Assembly: GCF_017812015.1 (NCBI RefSeq)
Contig: NZ_JADQTN010000001.1
Span: 350,501-414,500, forward strand
Direction of reading: 5' to 3'
DNA length: 64,000 bases
Source of the DNA: Pontixanthobacter sp. CEM42
Lineage (GTDB): Bacteria; Pseudomonadota; Alphaproteobacteria; Sphingomonadales; Sphingomonadaceae
How positions within the stretch are numbered: the first letter of the stretch is position 1; each line of letters starts with the position of its first letter. Below the pieces are notes generated by a model. It was not told the DNA's origin. It saw nothing but the letters and a program-made list of their open reading frames with translations, and searched no databases. Positions 26,522 to 34,691 of the stretch are shown in pieces. Made by a program: the position numbers and the translations under genes.

Positions 26522-26953
26522 ATGGAAAACACTGATAAAGCGCCTTGGCACCTTTGGGTCGTGGGCGGCATCTCATTGCTTTGGAACTTAGGCGGCGTTG
26601 CCAGCTATATGGCGACCAAGACCGGCTACCTCGAAGCCATGGGTATGACCGGTGAACAGATTGAATATTTCACCTCATTTCCGGCTTGGGCCGTCGCCTT
26701 TTGGGCGCTCGGCGTCTGGGGATGTGCGTTAGGTTCGCTGTTGCTGCTGCTACGCAAGAAATTTGCGGTTATTGCTTACGGTGTCTCTCTCATTGGCCTG
26801 CTAGGAACGACATATTATGAACGCGCTGTCGCCATAATTCCTGAGAGCATGCAGACACACGGACAGATACTGTTCGCTGTAGCGATATGGACGATTACGA
26901 TTGCGCTATTTTTCTACGCTCGCCGATTGTCGGCGGCAGGCGTTCTCCGCTAA
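26522..26953 (+). CDS. small four-helix membrane protein
   Basis: About 143 residues with four hydrophobic segments: W-V-V-G-G-I-S-L-L-W-N near residue 11, A-V-A-F-W-A-L-G-V-W-G near 57, F-A-V-I-A-Y-G-V-S-L-I near 80, and I-L-F-A-V-A-I-W-T-I-T near 115. I do not recognise a named family, although similar short proteins are common in sphingomonads. The ATG at 26522 is preferred because GGAGGG lies nine bases upstream; an in-frame ATG at 26501 has no such site. It converges on the glycosyltransferase gene, three bases away. Confidence 0.65.
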   Translation: MENTDKAPWHLWVVGGISLLWNLGGVASYMATKTGYLEAMGMTGEQIEYFTSFPAWAVAFWALGVWGCALGSLLLLLRKKFAVIAYGVSLIGLLGTTYYERAVAIIPESMQTHGQILFAVAIWTITIALFFYARRLSAAGVLR

Positions 26954-26956
26954 CGC

Positions 26957-28105
26957 CTATTTCTGACGCGCTTCAATCAATCGGATATAGGTATCGGCCA
27001 CCGCTTGGTTGATCGCGTCCCAGCTATATTCGAGACTGCGTGCTTCGCCTGCTGCACCCTGTTCGGCGCGCAGACCGTCATCGGTGCAATAGGGAGCTAA
27101 GGCCTCTGCAAAGGCTTCAGCGCCTGTCGGCGGGACCAGCGTGCCCGTTTTTCCGTCCAGCACGAGGCTTGCCGCGCCGGTTGCTCCAGCGGCGACCACG
27201 GGCAATCCGCAAGCCATCGCTTCTAGTGTGACATTGCCGAATGTCTCGGTGATTGACGGGTTGAAGAACACATCACCGCTGGCGAGTGCTCGGCCGAGAT
27301 CTGGCCCGGTTTGAAAGCCTGCGAATATGCCGCCCGGTAATGCTTTCTCGAACCATTTCTGGGCAGGCCCTTCGCCAATCACCAGCACTTTGTGCGGGAT
27401 CTGGCGCTTGCGTAGTTGAACGATGGTCTCGGCAAAAATGTCGAGACCCTTTTCCATAACCAGACGGCCAAGGAACACGATAGCGATGTCGTCATCTTCA
27501 ATGCCCAATGACCGGCGCCATTCGAGATCGCGTTTCTCAGATGCAAATATCGTTCGATCGACGCCGCGCGACCAGATGCTGATATCATCATGCATCTCTT
27601 GCTCGCGAAGGGTCTCTATCTGACTGTCGGATGGTGCGACCAACCCGTCACAGCGCTGGTAAAAGCGCCGCAGGATGGATTCGAGCCAAGGTTCTGTGAA
27701 ACCAAGCCCGTAATAGCGCGGATACGTCTCAAACCGCGTGTGGACCGATGCCAAGATCGGCAATTTCTTATCGCGCGCCCAGCTGACGGCGCGGTGAGCG
27801 GACACATCGGGTGAAGACACATGCAGGATGTTCGGATTGAACGCTTCGATGTCTGCCTTGACCGCATGTGGCAGGCCAAGCGGGAAGCGGAATTCGCTAC
27901 GCCCGGGGATTGCAACCGATGGCAGGCTGACCAAATCGCCTTGTGGCTCAAAGGCCGGTTCATCAATGGTCGGCGCATAGACGCGCACCTTCGCACCTTG
28001 CCTCAACAAATACTCGACCAGCCGGTTCAGCGCCTGATTCGCGCCGTCACGGACATAATTATAATTGCCGCTAAAAAGGGCGATACGAAGGTCGGATGTT
28101 TGCAT
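26957..28105 (-). CDS. family 4 glycosyltransferase
   Basis: A 382-residue GT-B glycosyltransferase. The N-terminal acceptor half begins I-A-L-F-S-G-N-Y-N-Y-V-R-D-G, and the C-terminal donor half shows V-F-L-G-R-L-V-M-E-K-G-L-D and the E-x7-E motif in S-I-T-E-T-F-G-N-V-T-L-E-A-M-A-C-G. It resembles GT4 enzymes such as SqdX and dimannoside or glucuronosyl lipid synthases, so a lipid glycan product at the inner membrane is a reasonable guess, but donor and acceptor are unknown. It is transcribed away from the long hairpin-rich spacer before serC. Confidence 0.9.
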   Translation of the reverse strand: MQTSDLRIALFSGNYNYVRDGANQALNRLVEYLLRQGAKVRVYAPTIDEPAFEPQGDLVSLPSVAIPGRSEFRFPLGLPHAVKADIEAFNPNILHVSSPDVSAHRAVSWARDKKLPILASVHTRFETYPRYYGLGFTEPWLESILRRFYQRCDGLVAPSDSQIETLREQEMHDDISIWSRGVDRTIFASEKRDLEWRRSLGIEDDDIAIVFLGRLVMEKGLDIFAETIVQLRKRQIPHKVLVIGEGPAQKWFEKALPGGIFAGFQTGPDLGRALASGDVFFNPSITETFGNVTLEAMACGLPVVAAGATGAASLVLDGKTGTLVPPTGAEAFAEALAPYCTDDGLRAEQGAAGEARSLEYSWDAINQAVADTYIRLIEARQK

Positions 28106-28316
28106 TGCGATGCGCTTTATAGGGCTGCACTCGCTTTGGCGAGGGGGAGAGTTTTTTGTTAAGCCTAAGGCGCCGGGCGCGCGTTTTCTGTTTTGGCCCT
28201 ACGGGCGCGAGGCATCCGCCTCGCTTGCTTCCTCGCATAAGCTCGGGCGCGCGGTCGCGCTTGCGGAGCCAAACGGCTCCGAACCATTCCAAGCCACCAG
28301 TGTTTTGCCTGTACTT

Positions 28317-28367
28317 GGTCGCGGCAGCCAGAGGGCGACCGCCCGACGGCCGGTCAGGCCGGAAGCC
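28317..28367 (+). repeat. two-hairpin dispersed element, copy 2
   Basis: Same layout as the element at 22541: GGTCGC with GCGACC around a 12-base loop (28317-28340) and CGGCC with GGCCG around GGTCA (28347-28361). Relative to copy 1 the first stem has an A-T to G-C exchange and the second has two exchanged pairs, while the loop beginning GGCAGCCAGAG is nearly unchanged. Confidence 0.75.
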
Positions 28368-28387
28368 TAAATGAGCGGATGCGAACG

Positions 28388-28443
28388 CCGGCGCTTGAGC
28401 TCGAACAAACAAACTCCGGCGCTTGAGGCCAAAACAAACAATG
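28388..28443. repeat. 28-base tandem direct repeat
   Basis: Two adjacent copies start at 28388 and 28416. Each begins CCGGCGCTTGAG and then runs into an AAACAAACAA-like tail; the middle differs at a few bases. No function is apparent. It lies between the hairpin array and the serC leader. Confidence 0.7.
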
Positions 28444-28505
28444 CAATCCACCGCTCATTTTCTAGGAAATACCAATGCAGCTTGACATGCTGCGGCGCAA
28501 CATTA

Positions 28506-28561
28506 GTGCGGCAAGTGGGCCACGCGGTCCCAACGCCGCGCGAGCTCTCTGTAAGGAGAGA
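28506..28561 (+). promoter_or_regulatory. structured serC leader (serC RNA-motif-like)
   Basis: An outer stem 28506-28512 with 28535-28541 encloses an inner stem (GGG-CC at 28517-28521 with GG-T-CCC at 28526-28531, one bulged T, loop ACGC) and short A-rich internal loops. A second hairpin, CTCTC at 28545-28549 with GAGAG at 28556-28560, covers the Shine-Dalgarno of serC. A conserved 'serC motif' RNA before serC is known in alphaproteobacteria; position and shape fit it, but I could not compare with the published consensus. Ligand, if any, is unknown. Confidence 0.5.
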
Positions 28562-28565
28562 ATAC

Positions 28566-29720
28566 ATGACTGACGTACCTGCTCTGAAGCCAGAGCGACC
28601 ATTCTTTTCGTCTGGACCAACTGCCAAATTCAAAGGCTGGTCAGCGAACATTCTTGAAACCAAAGCCCTCGGGCGCTCACACCGTTCTGCCGTCGGCAAG
28701 GCGCGGTTGAAGTATGCCATCGACCTGACCCGCGAATTGCTGGGCGTGCCTGACGATTACCTTGTCGGGATTATGCCGGGTTCGGACACTGGCGCGCTCG
28801 AATGCGCGATGTGGACGATGCTGGGCGCAGCACCCGCGACCGTCGCGGCGTGGGAAAGCTTCGGCAATGTGTGGATTCAGGATGCGGTTAACCAGCTTAA
28901 GCTGAAAGACCTCACAGTTCTCGACGCCGATTACGGCGAGATCCCTGATCTGGCGAGTATCCCGCAAGACAATGATGTTGTCTTCACATGGAACGGCACA
29001 ACGTCGGGCGCGAAGATCAAGAACACTGATTGGCTCGAAGAAGGCCGCTCGGGCATCACGATCAATGATGCGACCAGCGCGATTTTCGCTCAGGAAATGG
29101 ATTGGGCGAAGCTCGATGCCACAACCTTTAGCTGGCAGAAAGTCATGGGCTCGGAGGCACAGCACGGAATGCTGATCCTTAGCCCTAAAGCTGTCGCGCG
29201 GATCGAAAGCTACGATCCCGAATGGCCGCTGCCGAAACTGTTCCGCCTCAAGAAGGGCGACAAGATCAACCGTTCTATTTTCGAAGGCGCGACGATCAAT
29301 ACGCCGAGCCTGCTCGCGACCGAAGATTACATCATGGCGCTGGAATGGGCAAAATCGCTCGGCGGACGTCAGGCGATGTTTGACCGCGCTGATGGCAATG
29401 CGAAGATCGTGACCGATTGGGTCGAAGCGACGCCATGGCTTCGCAATATGGTCTCCGATCCGGAGCAGCGCACCAACACCGGTGTGTGTTTCGTGTTCCA
29501 GGGCGAATATTACGACAGTCTGTCGCCAGAAGATCAGGCCTCGGTGCCGAAGAAGATTGCTGCCAAGCTCGATGAGCTGGATGTTGGCTATGACTTCAAT
29601 GGCTATCGCGACGCGCCGCCGAGCTTGCGCATCTGGTGCGGCGGTACGGTGGAGCAGGAAGATCTGCGCCGACTGCTGCCGTGGATCGAATGGGCTTACG
29701 CCGAGCTTCAATCTGCATAA
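28566..29720 (+). CDS. serC: phosphoserine aminotransferase
   Basis: A 384-residue PLP enzyme that makes O-phosphoserine from 3-phosphohydroxypyruvate and glutamate. It belongs to the alphaproteobacterial SerC group: opening P-F-F-S-S-G-P-T-A-K, G-S-D-T-G-A-L-E near residue 76, and the PLP lysine in F-S-W-Q-K-V-M-G-S-E. The ATG at 28566 follows GGAGAG by five bases and starts the typical sequence; the frame stays open upstream through noncoding structured DNA. It is followed by serA, with a REP-like repeat between. Expression is likely controlled by the leader structure just upstream. Confidence 0.95.
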   Translation: MTDVPALKPERPFFSSGPTAKFKGWSANILETKALGRSHRSAVGKARLKYAIDLTRELLGVPDDYLVGIMPGSDTGALECAMWTMLGAAPATVAAWESFGNVWIQDAVNQLKLKDLTVLDADYGEIPDLASIPQDNDVVFTWNGTTSGAKIKNTDWLEEGRSGITINDATSAIFAQEMDWAKLDATTFSWQKVMGSEAQHGMLILSPKAVARIESYDPEWPLPKLFRLKKGDKINRSIFEGATINTPSLLATEDYIMALEWAKSLGGRQAMFDRADGNAKIVTDWVEATPWLRNMVSDPEQRTNTGVCFVFQGEYYDSLSPEDQASVPKKIAAKLDELDVGYDFNGYRDAPPSLRIWCGGTVEQEDLRRLLPWIEWAYAELQSA

Positions 29721-29726
29721 TTTTCC

Positions 29727-29808
29727 CGTCATCCCCGCGAAAGCGGGGACCCAGAATTATTGAGCGCACATTCCGCCGCTCTGGATTCCCGCTTTCGCGG
29801 GAATGACG
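29727..29808. repeat. REP-like inverted repeat, copy 1
   Basis: Left arm CGTCATCCCCGCGAAAGC and right arm GCTTTCGCGGGAATGACG are near-perfect inverse copies around a unique spacer of about 30 bases. Each arm also folds alone (CCCCGC-GAAA-GCGGGG on the left). This copy fills the gap between serC and serA and ends 18 bases before the serA ATG. Three more copies are at 31429, 45895 and 48173. Confidence 0.85.
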
Positions 29809-29826
29809 AATATGAAGGTATTTAAC

Positions 29827-31410
29827 ATGACCAAACCAAAAGTTCTCATCTCCGATAAGATGGACCCGAATGCAGCGCGAATCTTCGAAGAGCGCGGCTG
29901 CGATGTTGATGTCATCACCGGCGAAACGCCGGAAGAATTGATCGCGCGTATTGGTGAGTATGATGGCCTCGCCATCCGTTCTTCGACCAAAGTGACGCAG
30001 GAAGTGCTCGACGCTGCGACCAATCTGAAAGTGATTGGCCGTGCTGGCATCGGTGTCGACAATGTCGATATTCCTTATGCCAGCGGAAAGGGCGTCGTCG
30101 TTATGAACACGCCCTTCGGTAATTCGATCACAACTGCCGAGCACGCCATCGCGATGGTGATGGCGCTTGCCCGTCAGATCCCGCAAGCGAATGCCCGTAC
30201 GCAAGCTGGTGAGTGGCCCAAGAAAGACTTCATGGGCATCGAACTAACCGGCAAGACGCTTGGCCTGATCGGCGCAGGCAATATCGGGTCTATCGTCGCT
30301 AGCCGCGCGCTTGGCCTGAAGATGAAAGTGATCGCGTTTGATCCCTTCCTGACCGAAGATCGTGCTATCGAAATTGGCGTCGAGAAAGTTGATCTGGACG
30401 GCTTGCTGGAGCGCGCAGACTTTATCACATTGCACACCCCGCTGACTGACCAGACACGGAACATCCTCAGCCGCGAAAACCTTGCGAAAACCAAGCACGG
30501 CGTGCGGATCGTAAACTGCGCGCGTGGCGGTTTGATTGATGAGGCCGCATTGGCCGATCTTCTTGAGAGCGGTCACGTCGCAGGCGCGGCGCTCGATGTG
30601 TTCGAGACTGAGCCTGCTACCGAAAGCCCGCTCTTCGGCAAAGCCAACTTCATCTGTACGCCGCATCTTGGTGCATCCACCACTGAGGCGCAGGTCAACG
30701 TTGCACTGCAAGTGGCCGAGCAATTGTCCGATTATCTGGTCAATGGCGGCGTTACAAACGCGCTTAATATGCCGAGCCTAAGCGCAGAAGAAGCGCCGAA
30801 GCTGAAGCCCTATATGGCGCTGGCAGAGAACCTCGGTTCGCTAGTCGGGCAGCTTGCTCACGGAAATCTGACCAAGATCAGCATCGAGCGTGAAGGGGCC
30901 GCTGCAGAGTTGAATGGCAAGCCGATTACCGGTGCGGTTCTGGCCGGTTTCATGCGCCGCTATTCGGACACGGTGAATATGGTCAACGCGCCCTATCTCG
31001 CGAAGGAACGCGGTATGGAAGTGCGCGAAATCCGCAATGAGAAAGAAGGATATTACAACACCCTTCTGCGCGTGACGGTGGAAACCGAGCAGGGCAATCG
31101 TTCTGTTGCGGGCACTCTGTTCGGCAGCGAAGCACCGCGTCTGGTTAACATCTTCGGAATCGGGATCGAAGCCGATTTGCAGGGCCACATGCTCTATATC
31201 GTCAACGAAGACGCGCCCGGCTTTATCGGCCGGATCGGGTCGCTTCTGGGCGAGAACGGCATCAACATCGGTAACTTCAACCTCGGCCGCCGTGAAGGTG
31301 GAGGTGAGGCGGTTCTGCTGTTGTCGGTCGATCAGCCGATTCCTGCCGATGTGGTGAAAATGGCCTGCGCACTTGAGGGTGTGAAGGTTGTAACGCCTCT
31401 GGCGTTCTAG
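29827..31410 (+). CDS. serA: D-3-phosphoglycerate dehydrogenase
   Basis: A 527-residue NAD-dependent enzyme for the first step of serine synthesis. The NAD-binding loop is G-A-G-N-I-G-S (about 146-152), catalytic residues are in the N-C-A-R-G-G region and the T-P-H-L-G-A-S-T segment. The long form is present: after the catalytic domain come the ASB (intervening) domain and a C-terminal ACT domain (A-P-G-F-I-G-R-I-G-S), which in relatives binds serine for feedback inhibition. GAAGG lies eight bases before the ATG at 29827; an in-frame ATG at 29803 sits inside the repeat and is rejected. Confidence 0.96.
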   Translation: MTKPKVLISDKMDPNAARIFEERGCDVDVITGETPEELIARIGEYDGLAIRSSTKVTQEVLDAATNLKVIGRAGIGVDNVDIPYASGKGVVVMNTPFGNSITTAEHAIAMVMALARQIPQANARTQAGEWPKKDFMGIELTGKTLGLIGAGNIGSIVASRALGLKMKVIAFDPFLTEDRAIEIGVEKVDLDGLLERADFITLHTPLTDQTRNILSRENLAKTKHGVRIVNCARGGLIDEAALADLLESGHVAGAALDVFETEPATESPLFGKANFICTPHLGASTTEAQVNVALQVAEQLSDYLVNGGVTNALNMPSLSAEEAPKLKPYMALAENLGSLVGQLAHGNLTKISIEREGAAAELNGKPITGAVLAGFMRRYSDTVNMVNAPYLAKERGMEVREIRNEKEGYYNTLLRVTVETEQGNRSVAGTLFGSEAPRLVNIFGIGIEADLQGHMLYIVNEDAPGFIGRIGSLLGENGINIGNFNLGRREGGGEAVLLLSVDQPIPADVVKMACALEGVKVVTPLAF

Positions 31411-31428
31411 GCCTTTGTTGCAAACCTT

Positions 31429-31508
31429 CGTCATCCCCGCGAACGCGGGGACCCAGAGTATCACGCTCGACTTGGCTACACTGGATTCCCGCTTTCGCGG
31501 GAATGACG
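31429..31508. repeat. REP-like inverted repeat, copy 2
   Basis: Same arms as copy 1 with a different spacer; the left loop reads GAAC instead of GAAA. It lies between serA and hisZ and ends 21 bases before the hisZ ATG. Confidence 0.85.
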
Positions 31509-31529
31509 AGTTAGGTAAGGGGCATCGCT

Positions 31530-32642
31530 ATGACCACGAACACCGATGATCTGCTGCCCGTAGGGCTATCCGACCGCCTTCCACGCGAAGCCGCAATTGC
31601 TACCCATGCGATGCGTGCTGTGCTGGGCGCAATGGATAGCCACGGCTATGATCGCGTGCGCCCGCCGCTCGTTGAATTCGAGAAATCGATGGCGGAGCGT
31701 ATGGACGGGGTTCAGCCGCGAAAGATGTTCCGCTTTGTCGATCCGGTCAGTTTGCGGACGATGGCATTGCGGTCGGATATGACCGTCCAAGTCGGACGTA
31801 TTGCAGCGACATCACTCGCAGCCGCGCCGCGCCCATTGCGGCTGTGTTATGCGGGCGAAGTTGCCACAATCACATCAGACCAGTTGGACCCTGCACGTCA
31901 GCGTTTGCAGCTTGGCGCTGAGCTCATCGGGAATGACACTGTGGCCGCTGCTGCAGAAGTCGTCGCTCTTGCAATCGAGTCGCTCGAAGCAGCCGGCGCG
32001 ACCGGCATATCGGTCGACTTCACGCTTCCGGATTTGGTGGATATTCTCTCCGCCAAAGCGATGCCTTTGGATGCCGACCAAATCGCAGCTGTCCGGGGAG
32101 AATTGGACACGAAAGACGCTGGCGGGCTCAAACAGGCTGGCGGCGAAGCTTATCTTCCGCTCCTCTACGCAACCGGCGATTTCGATACCGCAATCGAACA
32201 GCTCGCTGCAATCGATGCAGGCGGTGCGCTGACCTCACGGATTGACGGCCTCAGAGCGATCGCAGCACGTGTGTCCGGCAAAGCCCGCATCACCCTCGAT
32301 CCAACCGAACGGCATGGCTTCGAATATCAAAGCTGGTTTGGTTTCACGATCTACGCCGAGGGCGTTCGCGGAGCCTTGGGGCGCGGCGGAACCTACACCA
32401 TCTGTGGAACCGACGGGGCCGCGACAGGCTTCTCGCTCTATATCGACCGCCTGATCGACGCGCTGGAAGAGGGTGAAGGGCGGAGAGATGCTGTATTCTT
32501 ACCGCTTGATCATAACGCGAACGCCGCCGCGAAGCTTCGGGCCGAAGGGTGGCGTACCGTTGCCGCCCTTACTGAGGCTGATGATGGTGTTGCACTGAAT
32601 TGCTCGCACATTCTTGAGGCAGATACAGTCCGCTCTTACTAA
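31530..32642 (+). CDS. hisZ: ATP phosphoribosyltransferase regulatory subunit
   Basis: A 370-residue histidyl-tRNA synthetase-like protein without tRNA charging activity. HisZ pairs with the short form of HisG to make the first enzyme of histidine synthesis and senses histidine. The class II synthetase fold is visible: L-S-D-R-L-P near the start, the motif 2-like L-R-L-C-Y-A-G-E-V, and a late G-R-G-G-T-Y segment. There is no anticodon-binding domain, so it is shorter than HisS. hisG is not in the window. It follows serA with a REP-like element between, a gene order I recall from other sphingomonads. Confidence 0.9.
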   Translation: MTTNTDDLLPVGLSDRLPREAAIATHAMRAVLGAMDSHGYDRVRPPLVEFEKSMAERMDGVQPRKMFRFVDPVSLRTMALRSDMTVQVGRIAATSLAAAPRPLRLCYAGEVATITSDQLDPARQRLQLGAELIGNDTVAAAAEVVALAIESLEAAGATGISVDFTLPDLVDILSAKAMPLDADQIAAVRGELDTKDAGGLKQAGGEAYLPLLYATGDFDTAIEQLAAIDAGGALTSRIDGLRAIAARVSGKARITLDPTERHGFEYQSWFGFTIYAEGVRGALGRGGTYTICGTDGAATGFSLYIDRLIDALEEGEGRRDAVFLPLDHNANAAAKLRAEGWRTVAALTEADDGVALNCSHILEADTVRSY

Positions 32643-32756
32643 CGGTATAGCGTGTAAGCCACGACGTGACCTTGCGTTGGTCACTGCCGTTGGATTATCT
32701 TGCCTGCTCAAACTTGCGTAGCAGAAGCGATACGATTGATCGTGATTGGAGGTACA

Positions 32757-33659
32757 GTGATCCGGATTATTTGCCTATTGGCGATGGTTGTTTTGGGTTT
32801 GAATCTGGGCGTACCGGCCTTTGCCCAACCCCAGCAACTTTCCGAAAGTTCATGCTCGGCGCTGTACGAAACGCTGCTCGCACGTGAGGTTCCGTATGGG
32901 GAGAGCAAATGGAGCGGCAAAGAAATCCAATGGATGGTCGAATACGAGGCAACACAGAGTACCGGGAAAAGATGTCCTGCGATTGATTTTGAAGTTGCTG
33001 TCAAAGAGCGTCCGGCAGGTTGGGTTGTCCGTGGCGCCACACGGGCGGCCAGCGCGGAGACCGGCTCAATAACCGGAAACGACATCGATGCAACGCTCAA
33101 GCGTCTTGATGCGGAATGCGATCCCAAAACCAATCGCAGAGCATGTTTCGAATATTTCGAACTGGTGAAGATGAACGATCCGCAGGCTTACATATCGGCT
33201 GAATGGCTCGCCGAGAACATCAACGCGGATTACTATTTTGTGGCAGGCGAGATGCTGGACTACGGACGCTATAAAACGCCGGTGAATAAGTCTCGGGCAT
33301 TTGCCAACTACACGCTTGCATGCGACCGGAATCACAAACGCGCCTGTTTTGCCGCGGCGGATATGCTCTATTCGGGCGATGGTATCGTGCAAAATCGCGC
33401 GAAGGCGAATTATCTGGCAAGTCGCGCATGCACCAAATCTCTACCGCAAGCATGCCGATTGGCTGATGCGACGCGTTCAGCGATGAATTTTCGCAGTAGC
33501 ACCGATGCTACGACAGTCAGGCGCGCTGCCAACAATTACGGCCAAACGCCATCGGCTGAGAACCAACCATATTGTTACAATCAAACCGGCGCGAACAACC
33601 GCACGCGCAGGGTCTGTGTGACCCGTGATTTTGCCCGGCGAAAAGGTTGGATCAAATAG
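32757..33659 (+). CDS. secreted Sel1-repeat protein, paralogue of the 25823 gene
   Basis: About 300 residues, exported (signal peptide to V-P-A-F-A-Q, about 24). A first domain of about 70 residues has paired Cys (E-S-S-C-S-A-L-Y and K-R-C-P-A-I-D-F-E), matching the first domain of the protein at 25823. Sel1-like repeats follow, with regularly spaced Ala and Cys (A-F-A-N-Y-T-L-A-C-D, R-A-C-F-A-A-A-D-M-L-Y-S-G-D-G). The start is read as GTG at 32757 with GGAGG four bases before it; a TTG at 32700 gives a longer polar leader and is less likely. It sits between hisZ and a convergent esterase gene and looks like an insertion in that order. Confidence 0.75.
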   Translation: MIRIICLLAMVVLGLNLGVPAFAQPQQLSESSCSALYETLLAREVPYGESKWSGKEIQWMVEYEATQSTGKRCPAIDFEVAVKERPAGWVVRGATRAASAETGSITGNDIDATLKRLDAECDPKTNRRACFEYFELVKMNDPQAYISAEWLAENINADYYFVAGEMLDYGRYKTPVNKSRAFANYTLACDRNHKRACFAAADMLYSGDGIVQNRAKANYLASRACTKSLPQACRLADATRSAMNFRSSTDATTVRRAANNYGQTPSAENQPYCYNQTGANNRTRRVCVTRDFARRKGWIK

Positions 33660-33668
33660 GGCGCTATC

Positions 33669-34691
33669 TCACGTCAAGGCGCGGATAAACGCGTCGACCT
33701 TTTCTGTAGCGACATTGTCGGTGCCCAATTCGGTATTTATTCGCCTGTGATCGGTATTCGGAATCGCAAAGGATTGAGCATTGGCACCGCCCTCGCGTAG
33801 CCGAGCCGCCAAGCCATTCGATTGGTCGCGTGATTGTTGGCGTTCGGCAACATACAGAATGAGCCAGTCGGGTGCATCTGGTTCGCCGATGTGAGTAGTC
33901 GGGGAAAGCGCCTTTTGCCGGTCAACATCAGGACCAAACGCTGCAGTATAAAAGCGGGAGGCTTCGGCACTGCGCGATGCCATAGTCGCCGCAACATCGT
34001 ACCCAGCACCATCGAGCAGCACGACACCCTTTATCGCCGCCAGATCATCGCCAAGATAAGTCGGATCAGTCGCAACCAGCGCGGCCAGATGCGCGCCTGC
34101 GCTATGGCCCATCAGAACAATTTTGTTGGGGTCAAAACCAAGATAGGCAGCATCGCTGCGCAGCTTTGCAATCGCGTCCGCAATGTCTTTGACTTGCTGT
34201 TCGACAGTGACGTTGGGCACCAACCGGTATCCGGTTGACGCATAGGCATATCCGGCTTTTTGAAAATGTGCGGGTTTTGCATGATTGGCCCGCCCGCGAT
34301 CGCCCATCACCCAGCCGCCGCCGTGAATGAAAAGGATCAATGGTGGGGGCGCGTCTGACATGTTCATCGATGCTGTGGGGCGATAGAAATCGACCGCCTG
34401 GCGCGGGTCATCGCCGAAGGAAACAAGATCAAATCTTTGCGGTGCCATACGGGCTGGTGCACCGTTCTGTCCTGCGCGCCGCTGCTGCATCCGCTCGCGC
34501 AATTCGGCCGCACATGTCTCGCTCAGCTCGCTGCGTTTCTCGCGAAGGCAACTGCGTATCTGGCCACGATCCGATCCGCAGAGCTGGACAATTTCTTGTC
34601 TACAGTCGCTCGGCAGGCGCTGCTGTGCCTGGGCTGAGATCGAAATGCCAAACGCTAGAATTATGACTGCTGTGCCAAGTTGTGCACGCAT
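33669..34691 (-). CDS. secreted alpha/beta-hydrolase with Cys-rich N-terminal repeat
   Basis: About 340 residues. A signal peptide (to about 22) is followed by a small Cys-rich repeat (Cys30, 38, 48 and 60) like the GLG1 repeat of eukaryotic Golgi proteins. Next comes an esterase/lipase domain of the BD-FAE/Kynurenine-formamidase-like group: oxyanion motif H-G-G-G-W, nucleophile elbow G-H-S-A-G, catalytic Asp in A-P-D-W-like region and His in N-T-D-H-R. Substrate unknown; export suggests action on esters in the periplasm. GAGGAG lies seven bases before the ATG at 34691. It converges with the Sel1 gene, nine bases apart. Confidence 0.8.
   Translation of the reverse strand: MRAQLGTAVIILAFGISISAQAQQRLPSDCRQEIVQLCGSDRGQIRSCLREKRSELSETCAAELRERMQQRRAGQNGAPARMAPQRFDLVSFGDDPRQAVDFYRPTASMNMSDAPPPLILFIHGGGWVMGDRGRANHAKPAHFQKAGYAYASTGYRLVPNVTVEQQVKDIADAIAKLRSDAAYLGFDPNKIVLMGHSAGAHLAALVATDPTYLGDDLAAIKGVVLLDGAGYDVAATMASRSAEASRFYTAAFGPDVDRQKALSPTTHIGEPDAPDWLILYVAERQQSRDQSNGLAARLREGGANAQSFAIPNTDHRRINTELGTDNVATEKVDAFIRALT

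Larger units (their letters stand above)
28106..28565. other. 460-base noncoding spacer with hairpin array
   Basis: No convincing gene. In order it holds short perfect stem-loops at 28196-28206 (GCCC/GGGC), 28207-28224 (GCGAGGC/GCCTCGC), 28247-28260 (GCGCG/CGCGC) and 28264-28281 (CGGAGCC/GGCTCCG), the two-hairpin dispersed element at 28317, a 28-base direct repeat at 28388, and the serC leader. The first four hairpins all have three- or four-base loops. Much of it is too far from serC to be needed for a simple leader. Confidence 0.7.

Noticed and set aside
28482-28487. TTGACA as a -35 box for serC
   Set aside because: No -10-like hexamer lies 16-18 bases downstream; the following sequence enters the serC leader structure, so the promoter remains unknown.
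28371-28565. Longer SerC protein starting at 28371
   Set aside because: The extra 65 residues come from the tandem repeat and structured leader; the ATG at 28566 has a Shine-Dalgarno and the family start.
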